A stretch of 6,090 bases of DNA from an uncultured Ruminococcus sp. (lineage in GTDB: Bacteria > Bacillota > Clostridia > Oscillospirales > Ruminococcaceae): assembly GCA_946612185.1 (NCBI GenBank), contig CAMOEP010000153.1, forward strand, positions 1 to 6,090. The letters are read 5' to 3'. The notes under the pieces were generated by a model. The model saw only the letters and a program-made list of their open reading frames with translations. It was not told where the DNA came from and ran no database searches. This document shows positions 1-5,709 of the stretch, one piece after another; within the stretch, counting starts at the first letter, position 1, and each line of letters opens with the position of its first letter. A program made the position numbers and the translations under genes.

Positions 1-1657
1 TAGGCTGGTGGACACTGAAAATAATATCAACGTTTTCCAGGTAAACGCTTGTAGTAGTGGTTGTAGTTGTAGAAGTTGTGGTTGTGGTAGTGGTCGTTGT
101 GGTAGTTGAAGTTGTTGTAACTTCCTCATTTACAGTCAGTTCAAAGGAAGCAGTCTTAACGTAGCTGCCGGACTTGGCAGTAATGTAGATAGTGTGAGTA
201 CCGGGCTTTTCGCTGTCAAAATCGGAGGAATCAACAGTAACGATGATATCGCCTGAACGTCCGCCGATTCTTGTGCTGTCAGTCATGAGCCAGTCAAGAC
301 CCTCGAAGTGGTCGGTAGTGCTGTCGCTGAAAGCGTAGAAAGCAGTAACATCATAAGTACCGCCGCTGAGGTCGAGGGGCTCGCCGTACTCGTATACAGT
401 CTTGGTAGGCATATTTGATATCTCTACTTCAAGCTGCATTTCATCAAGGTAAACTTCTGTAGTAGTGGTTGTAGTTGTAGTGGAAGTAGTAGTTGTGGTG
501 GTAGTGGAAGAAGTTGTAGTCACAGGCTCTTTTACCTGAACATCGTAGGAAATGGACTCGCTCTTTCCGGAACCGGAAACAGTAGCCACGATAGTATAAG
601 TGCCGGGAATGTTTGCATTATAAGCGGAAGTATCAAGGTCTACCTTGAACTCGTTGTTGATACCAACATAAGAAGGTATCTGAGATGAAGTATCAAAATC
701 AGCGTCGATATTCTTAGTGCTGCCGTCGCTGTAGCGGTAAGTCAGGTTAACTGAAACGCTGCCGCCGGTAAGGTCAAGAGGCTCGCCTACTTCGTAAACG
801 GTCTTAGTGGGGATCTTACCGCCGATACCAACAGTTACGTCCTCCAGATATACAGGAACGGTGGTAGTTGTGGTAGTAGTGGTGGTAGTTTCCTCGGTGG
901 TAGTTGTTGTGGAAGTAGTCTCGTTGCTCTTTACCTCAACGTAGAAAACTTCTGTTTTAGTACCGCCGTCGCAGTTTACTGTGATGATAATGGGGTAAGA
1001 GCCGGGTCTGTAGGGAGCGTAAGCGGAAGTATCAACAGAAACCAGCATATCGCCGTTGATACCGCCTGTTCTTGCACTGTCTGTCATCGGCAGGAGGTCT
1101 GTTGTGTAAGGTACAACAGAACCGTCTGTGAAGTTATAATTGATAGAAACTGTGTAGTAACCGCCGTCCAGGTCGATAGGCTCGCCATACTCGTAAACGG
1201 TCTTAGTGGGCAGAGCGGATACATTGATATTAATGTCAGCATTGTCCACATGAACTGTAGTGGTGGTAGTCTCGGTAGAAGTTGTAGTCTCGGTGGTAGT
1301 TGTAGTGGAGGTAGTGGTCTGCTGGTTTACGCCTACATAGAAGCGCTGAGTAGCGGACTTTCCTGCGCACTCGATAGTGAGTATGATAGCATGACCGCCT
1401 GTAATTTCCGGGTCGAAATCGGAGGAATCAACGGTTATCTTGATGCAGTCGTCCTTTCCGGCGTATCTTACAGGCTCAGTCATGGAAAGACCTGCTTCAC
1501 TGAAAGACTCCTTCGAGCCGTCGCTGAAAGTAACGTCAGCGGAAACGTCGAAAGTACCGCCTGTCAGGTCGAGTTCCTCGCCGTATTCATATGTAGTCTT
1601 GTTGCATATAGTCTTGATATTCAGTGAAAGTACTGCATCGACTGCGTGAACGCCTAC
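1..1657 (-). repeat. Array of Ig-like (Big_3-type) protein modules with Thr-rich linkers
   Basis: Modules lie at 1319-1657, 920-1255, 521-859, 119-457 and 1-49 (partial), so the period is about 400 nt. Each module opens with a short acidic strand (for example VYLEDV, VYLDEM, VYLENV), then the hallmark PTKTVYEYGEPLDLTGG, a DGS turn, and a closing D[ST]S..[FY]....PG.[YH].I strand. This pattern resembles bacterial Ig-like group 3 (Big_3) domains. The linkers between them are at 1256-1318, 860-919, 458-520 and 50-118 and are almost pure Thr with scattered Ser and Glu. Thr codons are mostly ACT, ACC and ACA; ACG appears once. The first module is the most divergent at its YEYGE strand (ICNKTTYEYGEELDLTGG). 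The family assignment rests on motif recognition only. Confidence 0.8.
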
Positions 1658-2434
1658 CGGTTCAGTTGTGGTAGTTGTAGTAGGCTCTGTAGATGTAGTG
1701 GTGGTAGTTGTTGTGGAAGTTGTAGAGGTGGTGGAAGTAGTGGTGGTAGTTGTTGTGGTAGTAGAAGTAGTTGTGGAAGTTGTGGTTATAACGGGAATAT
1801 CGCCAAATACAGCGAAGTTCAGGTTATTCTTCTTAGCGATAGTCTCGGCAGTAGAACCTGCGTAACCATAGATAACACCGCTGAAATAGGGCGAAACGGT
1901 ATCAGAAGTACTGGAGAAAGTATTTTTATCGGTACTTATCTGGCAGTCCTTGTTATAGATGTAGATAGCACGAGCGCCGGTATTCTGGAAAGCGCACTTA
2001 CCGATGATGCTGACAGATTCCGGGAGAGTGACTGAGGAAAGTGAAGTACAGTCACAAAAAGCGTAAGGGCCAACATAGGTTATGCCGCTGTGGATATTGA
2101 TATCTGTGAGATTTGAACAGCCTGTGAAAGCTGATTTTCCGATAGTGGTGATAGCATCGTCGATAACTACCTTGCGTATCTCGGAAGCCATTCCAGCCCA
2201 GGGAACATAGCTTGCCATATCGTAGTTATACATAGCACCTGAACCTTTGAGATAGAGCGTGCCTCCGCTTAGTTCCCAGGTGATGTTTGGCCCGGCAGTC
2301 GTGTCGAGAGCCGAAACCCGGCTTATAAGGTTGTAGGCATTAAGATTAGCCTCAGCCTGAGCCGTGACGGAAGTCACTGCTGAAAGCGCCATGGCAGCCG
2401 ACAGCAGCAGACTTGCGATTCTTTTTCTTTCCAT
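1..2434 (-). CDS. Secreted multidomain surface protein: BspA-like leucine-rich repeats plus Thr-linked Ig-like (Big_3-type) modules; 3' end outside window
   Basis: An open frame runs unbroken from ATG at 2434 to the window edge, giving 811 codons with no stop. Residues 1-27 form a signal peptide (MERKR, hydrophobic stretch, cleavage likely near VTA-QA or AQA-EA), so the product is exported. Residues about 51-212 match the BspA-like LRR_5 family: the lead-in GTLYLKGSGAMYNY, then IGKSAFTGCSNLTDI and YAFCDCTSLSSVTLP, closing with YGYAGSTAETIAKKNNL. A 43-residue Thr/Ser linker (217-259) follows, then Ig-like modules at 260-372, 394-505, 526-638 and 660-772, and the first 16 residues of a fifth at 796-811, each separated by a 20-23 residue Thr linker. 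The start is supported by a strong ribosome binding site and the signal peptide. Binding of host, plant or microbial surfaces is usual for such architectures, but the ligand here is unknown. A C-terminal dockerin, sortase signal or enzyme domain could lie beyond the edge. Confidence 0.9.
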   Translation of the reverse strand, partial: MERKRIASLLLSAAMALSAVTSVTAQAEANLNAYNLISRVSALDTTAGPNITWELSGGTLYLKGSGAMYNYDMASYVPWAGMASEIRKVVIDDAITTIGKSAFTGCSNLTDINIHSGITYVGPYAFCDCTSLSSVTLPESVSIIGKCAFQNTGARAIYIYNKDCQISTDKNTFSSTSDTVSPYFSGVIYGYAGSTAETIAKKNNLNFAVFGDIPVITTTSTTTSTTTTTTTTTSTTSTTSTTTTTTTSTEPTTTTTTEPVGVHAVDAVLSLNIKTICNKTTYEYGEELDLTGGTFDVSADVTFSDGSKESFSEAGLSMTEPVRYAGKDDCIKITVDSSDFDPEITGGHAIILTIECAGKSATQRFYVGVNQQTTTSTTTTTETTTSTETTTTTVHVDNADININVSALPTKTVYEYGEPIDLDGGYYTVSINYNFTDGSVVPYTTDLLPMTDSARTGGINGDMLVSVDTSAYAPYRPGSYPIIITVNCDGGTKTEVFYVEVKSNETTSTTTTTEETTTTTTTTTTVPVYLEDVTVGIGGKIPTKTVYEVGEPLDLTGGSVSVNLTYRYSDGSTKNIDADFDTSSQIPSYVGINNEFKVDLDTSAYNANIPGTYTIVATVSGSGKSESISYDVQVKEPVTTTSSTTTTTTTSTTTTTTTTEVYLDEMQLEVEISNMPTKTVYEYGEPLDLSGGTYDVTAFYAFSDSTTDHFEGLDWLMTDSTRIGGRSGDIIVTVDSSDFDSEKPGTHTIYITAKSGSYVKTASFELTVNEEVTTTSTTTTTTTTTTTSTTTTTTTSVYLENVDIIFSVHQP
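1658..1786 (-). repeat. Long Thr/Ser linker (43 codons) with internal 22-nt direct repeat
   Basis: This linker joins the leucine-rich-repeat domain to the first Ig-like module and is about twice as long as the other four in the gene. A 22-nt sequence occurs exactly twice, at 1695-1716 and 1737-1758, offset by 42 nt (14 codons). The frame is therefore preserved. This suggests an in-frame internal duplication lengthened the linker. Such linkers are typically flexible, extended and possible O-glycosylation sites, which is inference here. Confidence 0.75.
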
Positions 2435-2440
2435 GAAAAA

Positions 2441-2450
2441 GACCTCCTTT
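2441..2450 (-). promoter_or_regulatory. Ribosome binding site of the LRR/Ig-like protein gene
   Basis: Read on the minus strand this is AAAGGAGGTC, nearly a full anti-Shine-Dalgarno match. An 8-nt spacer separates its AGGAGG core from the ATG at 2434, which fixes the start of the signal-peptide-bearing protein. Confidence 0.9.
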
Positions 2451-2474
2451 GTAATTTTTTATGTTTTCTATATT

Positions 2475-2493
2475 AACCTGTTTGTTACAGGCT
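2475..2493 (-). other. Small inverted repeat in the leader of the LRR/Ig-like gene
   Basis: Minus-strand AGCCTGT and ACAGGTT pair around a 5-nt AACAA loop, with one G-T wobble. The hairpin lies 41 nt upstream of the ATG, between the palindromic element and the ribosome binding site. It is not followed by a clean T tract, so it is not a convincing terminator. It could be an operator half-site pair or a leader hairpin, or chance. No confident -35/-10 pair was found between 2435 and 2500; GATAAT near 2494-2499 (minus) is only a weak -10 candidate. Confidence 0.3.
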
Positions 2494-2500
2494 ATTATCT

Positions 2501-2680
2501 TTAAGGCAACACCACACAAAGACCGCCTGACGGCTTTGCAGCGCATATACTTGCATATTTTCCGGCATCTTGCACATAAATTTTTTGACATACGTCAGTA
2601 TGCCTGCAAAATTTCTGCACAATCTGCCGAAAAATCTGACTGCGTATCTGCACCGCAATCTCTGTGCGGTGTTGCCTTAA
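2501..2680. mobile_element. 180-bp MITE-like palindromic element with 22-bp terminal inverted repeats
   Basis: The ends 2501-2522 and 2659-2680 are inverted repeats matching at 20 of 22 positions, starting TTAAGGCAACACC. The inside is also an imperfect palindrome: 2555-2584 pairs with 2608-2637 at 23 of 30 positions, and the tip is CATAC-GTCA-GTATG at 2589-2602. The element has no credible coding capacity; the open frames that cross it run through both flanks. TTAA stands at both extremities, so it may be a duplicated TTAA target with GGCAACACC as the true element end, or part of the repeat itself. The structure is that of a miniature inverted-repeat element moved by a transposase encoded elsewhere. 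An alternative is a fixed extragenic palindromic repeat. It fills most of the 242-bp gap between two genes. Confidence 0.75.
2651..2671 (-). other. Perfect 7-bp stem-loop inside the gene-proximal end of the palindromic element
   Basis: CACCGCA and TGCGGTG pair perfectly around a 7-nt loop. On the minus strand this hairpin would form 6 nt past the stop codon of the metallo-beta-lactamase gene. No T tract follows, so it is not a classical intrinsic terminator. It could stabilise the 3' end of the upstream mRNA or slow read-through, alone or together with the larger palindrome. Confidence 0.4.
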
Positions 2681-4233
2681 GGTTTGCAGGTCTTGCAGGG
2701 GGAGTAACCCATAGCGATGAGTTCGTCCCTTGAGCCGGTGAAAGTATCGTAGTTCCGCTTGCTTATAGTGTCTACAGATGAGCAGGTAGACTTATGAAAT
2801 TTCATGGTATTTGTATTCAGCACATAAGTAATGCTGTAGGGGTCTGGTGCAGCGGTAGTGGTGGTGGTAGTTACAGGCGTATAGGCGACTGTTGTGGTAG
2901 TTGAAGCCGGAACGGTGGTCGATACAAGCTTATCTCCGGGGATCAGGAGCTGTTCCGGGGAAGCCTGCCTGTCGGTAGTGAATGTAACGTTCCTGCCGTC
3001 GGATACTGCCACGATATCGCCCATAAGGTCGGTGCGGAATATCTGCACATCAGCGTCACGAAGTCTTGAAAGCACCGCATCATGAGGGTGACCGTAGCTG
3101 TTGCCTTTTTCGGTGAAAATTACAGCGTACTTCGGCATAACAGCGTTCAGCCAGGTGTAGCTTGTGCTGGTGTAAGAGCCGTGGTGACCCACTTTCAGCA
3201 CAGTAGCGGAGGGGTCGATGCCGTTATCGAGCATTATCTGTTCCGCTTCACGTTCAGCGTCGCCGGTAAAGAGGAAGCTTGTGTCGCCGTAAACCACTTT
3301 CAGCACGATAGAGGTATTATTTGTATCAGTGAGGGTATTAACGCCGAGGATCGAGATATCAGCGCTTCCCAGGGTATAGGTATCGCCTGCCGAGGGGATT
3401 TTAAGACCTCCGCCCTTTTCGTCAGCAGCCTTCTTGAAGTTGGTAAAAGCTTTTGAGTCATAGGAAGTTACCGGGGAAAGTACCAGGTCAGCGTCAGCCA
3501 ACTGGAATGCGCCGGGGATACCGCCGATATGGTCTTCATGGGCATGAGTACCCACGACTATATCCAGGTGGCGGATATTATCTCTTTCCAGAACGGAGTA
3601 GATAAGGTTTGAATCCGGTGTATTACCGCCGTCGATGAGCATATAATGACCGTCGCACTGGACAAGTGCCGCATCAGCCTGCCCCACGTCCAGGAATTTC
3701 ACGGAGAAGGTGGAAGGGGAAGGGGGAGGAAGTACAGTGGTAGTAGTGGTGGTGAATGTAGTGGTGGTGGAAGTTGTGGTAGTAGTGGCTGTTGTGGAAG
3801 TTGTTATAGGTGTATAATTACCTGAAACGAAATCCTGGATAGTGCATTTTCCGCCCACTGACGTATAAGAATAGAAGCCAAGCACCAGTGAAGCGTCCAT
3901 AGAGGTAATGTAGCCGTCACCGTCCACATCGCAGGCGAGAAGAAGGGACTGCGGGTCAGTGACAGTGCCGCCGATAGAGAGTGCAGCATAGATACTGAGT
4001 ATCTTTGAAGCGTCGGCAGAAGTGATATTACCGTCGCCGTTCACATCGCCTGTAGAGTAAGTCCTTTCGGAAATGTCTGAAAGTTCCTGGCTGAAATGAG
4101 CAGCGGCTATCTCACCGCAGAAAGTGCAGTTACAGACATCTTCCTCAGCATATGTACAGAACGTCTGCTGAGAAAGGGGAGCTGCCGTAAGTACAGCCGC
4201 CGACATTGCGGCTATTATTCGTTTTATATCCAT
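2677..4233 (-). CDS. Secreted dockerin-bearing metallo-beta-lactamase-fold hydrolase (ComEC/Rec2-type) with C-terminal Ada-like Cys domain
   Basis: The complete 518-residue protein begins with a signal peptide (MDIKR, hydrophobic to about residue 20, cleavage near residue 29). Residues 63-138 hold two dockerin-type calcium loops, DVNGDGNITSADA (63-75) and DVDGDGYITSMDA (102-114), each followed by an aliphatic helix. A Thr linker (141-173) leads to a metallo-beta-lactamase domain at about 176-415: FLDVGQADA, DGG (201-203), the metal-binding HAHEDH (230-235), GDA with D325, GHHGS (349-353) and GHPHD (381-385). This matches the soluble relatives of the ComEC/Rec2 hydrolase domain. A second Thr linker (438-463) precedes a 50-residue module whose H480, C484, C513 and C516 look like an Ada-type zinc site. 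The family often hydrolyses phosphodiesters, so an extracellular nuclease or phosphodiesterase is plausible; the substrate is unproven. It starts 18 nt after trkH, suggesting cotranscription. Its TAA stop lies within the terminal repeat of the palindromic element. Confidence 0.93.
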   Translation of the reverse strand: MDIKRIIAAMSAAVLTAAPLSQQTFCTYAEEDVCNCTFCGEIAAAHFSQELSDISERTYSTGDVNGDGNITSADASKILSIYAALSIGGTVTDPQSLLLACDVDGDGYITSMDASLVLGFYSYTSVGGKCTIQDFVSGNYTPITTSTTATTTTTSTTTTFTTTTTTVLPPPSPSTFSVKFLDVGQADAALVQCDGHYMLIDGGNTPDSNLIYSVLERDNIRHLDIVVGTHAHEDHIGGIPGAFQLADADLVLSPVTSYDSKAFTNFKKAADEKGGGLKIPSAGDTYTLGSADISILGVNTLTDTNNTSIVLKVVYGDTSFLFTGDAEREAEQIMLDNGIDPSATVLKVGHHGSYTSTSYTWLNAVMPKYAVIFTEKGNSYGHPHDAVLSRLRDADVQIFRTDLMGDIVAVSDGRNVTFTTDRQASPEQLLIPGDKLVSTTVPASTTTTVAYTPVTTTTTTAAPDPYSITYVLNTNTMKFHKSTCSSVDTISKRNYDTFTGSRDELIAMGYSPCKTCKP

Positions 4234-4237
4234 TATA

Positions 4238-4245
4238 TTCTCCTT
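4238..4245 (-). promoter_or_regulatory. Ribosome binding site of the dockerin/metallo-beta-lactamase gene
   Basis: Minus-strand AAGGAGAA lies 6 nt (AATATA) from the ATG at 4233, inside the 18-nt gap after the trkH stop codon. There is no room for an independent promoter in this gap, which supports translation from the trk transcript. Confidence 0.85.
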
Positions 4246-4251
4246 ATGGCA

Positions 4252-5688
4252 TTAATAACGTCTTGGAGCAACGAGCAGGATTATGGGGTAGATCTCCAGT
4301 CGTCCCAGGAGCATATCAAAGCAGAGTACTATCTTTGAGAAAGCGTTCAGACCGCCCAGGTTTCCGGCAGTACTGAAATGACCAACGCCGAAGCCGATAT
4401 TGTTCATACAGGTGATAACAGCGGAGGCACTTTCTTCGATAGAGTATCTGTCAAGGGACACAAGGAGTATTGACATAGCCATGAGCATCATAAAAAGGAT
4501 AAAGTAGTTGCTTGCACCACGGACAACGTCCTTTTCAACCGGCTTGCCGTCCATTTTGATAGCTGCAACGGTGCGGGGACTGACGATATATTTCAGTTCC
4601 TTGATACCGGTCTTTACGATAATCATGATACGGGCAACTTTCATACCGCCGCCGGTAGAACCTGCACATGAACCGATGAACATAAGCACCAGCAGGAGGG
4701 TCTGAGCGAAAACCGGCCAGTTGGTAGTATCGGTATTTGAGAAACCGGCGGAAGTGATAGTTGAAGCTACCATGAAGAATGAGTGTCTGAAAGCGTCACC
4801 GATGCTCTCGGAAGCTCTCAGCAGGCTTGCGGCGATAAGTATCGTGGCAATGCCGATAATGCTGAAATATGTGCGTACTTCCTCATTCTTGAAAGTGAGG
4901 GAGAACTTCTTTATCAGCAGATAGTAGTAAAGGTTGAAGTTAACGCCGAAAAGGATAATGAACACAGCGATGACCATTTCGATGTACAGGCTGTTATAGT
5001 GACCGATGCTGTCTCCCCAGCAGGAGAAACCGCCGGTGCCGGCGGAGGAGCAGGCGTGGATAACAGCGTCATAGAAGGACATACCGCCCAGTTTCAGCAT
5101 TATCATCTCGGAGACAGTGAGGGTGATATAGATACCATAGAGGATACGGGCAGAGAACTTGGACTTTGATACAAGTCTGCCTACGTTCGGGCCTGCACAT
5201 TCCGCCCTCATCATGTGCATAGTACGGGAGTCGTTGCTTGACATGATAGCCAGCACGAACATAAGCACGCCCATACCGCCCAGCCAGTGAGTGAATGCTC
5301 TCCAGAACATCATTGATTTCGACATTGATTCCACATCGGAGAGTATCGTAGCGCCAGTGGTAGTGAAGCCGGAAACTGTCTCGAACAGTGCGTTAACGTA
5401 GTTTGGTATCTCGCCGGATATGACGAAAGGAAGCGCACCGATCGCTGACATAGTTATCCATGAAGCGGCAACACTTACGAAGCCTTCCATTGAGAATACT
5501 GCATTATTCTTGGGTTTTCGCCATGTAAAAGCGTAGGCGATGACGAGAGTGATACCTACAGGTATAAGGAAAGAAGCAAGCAGGTGGTGTTCGCCATAGA
5601 TAAGACCAACGATTATGGGCAGCATCATGCAAAGTGCCACGACCTTGAGTATCTGACCCATAATATATAAAACCATTCTGTAATTCAT
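4252..5688 (-). CDS. trkH: Trk-type potassium uptake protein TrkH (membrane-embedded channel subunit)
   Basis: This 478-residue integral membrane protein carries potassium (or sodium-coupled potassium) into the cell and is gated by the TrkA/KtrA ring. The sequence shows alternating hydrophobic segments along its whole length and four filter loops of the MPM-repeat fold: GFTTTGAT (107-114), AGTGGFS (216-222), TITSAGFS (310-317) and NNIGFGVG (429-436). The glycine-rich GSCAGSTGGGMK (339-350) is the segment before the intramembrane gating region of the third repeat, and the C terminus has the family's LGRLEIYPI. Length is normal for the family and no break is seen. The start MNYRMVLYIMGQ is typical, and no in-frame alternative start is present between it and the ribosome binding site. 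It lies 21 nt after trkA, so the two are almost certainly one operon. Confidence 0.96.
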   Translation of the reverse strand: MNYRMVLYIMGQILKVVALCMMLPIIVGLIYGEHHLLASFLIPVGITLVIAYAFTWRKPKNNAVFSMEGFVSVAASWITMSAIGALPFVISGEIPNYVNALFETVSGFTTTGATILSDVESMSKSMMFWRAFTHWLGGMGVLMFVLAIMSSNDSRTMHMMRAECAGPNVGRLVSKSKFSARILYGIYITLTVSEMIMLKLGGMSFYDAVIHACSSAGTGGFSCWGDSIGHYNSLYIEMVIAVFIILFGVNFNLYYYLLIKKFSLTFKNEEVRTYFSIIGIATILIAASLLRASESIGDAFRHSFFMVASTITSAGFSNTDTTNWPVFAQTLLLVLMFIGSCAGSTGGGMKVARIMIIVKTGIKELKYIVSPRTVAAIKMDGKPVEKDVVRGASNYFILFMMLMAMSILLVSLDRYSIEESASAVITCMNNIGFGVGHFSTAGNLGGLNAFSKIVLCFDMLLGRLEIYPIILLVAPRRY

Positions 5689-5702
5689 GAGGTGAAACTG
5701 CG

Positions 5703-5708
5703 CTCCTT
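5703..5708 (-). promoter_or_regulatory. Ribosome binding site of trkH, with long spacer
   Basis: Minus-strand AAGGAG is the only good Shine-Dalgarno match before trkH. It sits 14 nt from the ATG at 5688, longer than the usual 6-9 nt. It begins 1 nt after the trkA TGA stop, so translational coupling with trkA may compensate. Confidence 0.7.
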
Positions 5709-5709
5709 A

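Noticed and set aside
1..1657. CRISPR-like or satellite repeat array
   Set aside because: The 400-nt periodicity comes from diverged protein modules and Thr linkers within an open reading frame; there are no short identical repeats with unique spacers.
1250..2035. Plus-strand open frames rich in Gly/Ser/Cys or Val over the Thr linkers
   Set aside because: They are antisense readings of ACN codon runs in the secreted protein gene, with low-complexity composition and no supporting ribosome binding site; the minus-strand frame has clear domains.
2435..2500. Sigma-70-type promoter for the LRR/Ig-like gene
   Set aside because: No -35/-10 pair with acceptable hexamers and spacing could be assigned; GATAAT and TAATAT are present but lack a partner hexamer.
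2501..2680. Intrinsic terminator after the hydrolase gene
   Set aside because: Strong stems exist but no T tract follows on the minus strand, and the structure is better explained as an inserted palindromic element.
2352..2733. Short open frames on both strands (2352-2591 minus, 2461-2733 plus) crossing the palindromic element
   Set aside because: They run through the element, its flanks and the ends of real genes, and resemble no known protein; the palindrome explains the sequence.
2894..3456. Plus-strand open frames at 2894-3085 and 3082-3456
   Set aside because: Antisense shadows of the metallo-beta-lactamase domain, whose minus-strand motifs are unambiguous.
3804..3989. Minus-strand 61-residue open frame
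   Set aside because: Out-of-frame overlap with the dockerin module of the hydrolase gene; no ribosome binding site or domain.
4096..5169. Plus-strand open frames opposite the hydrolase start and trkH
   Set aside because: Antisense to conserved TrkH and signal-peptide coding sequence; none has recognisable features.
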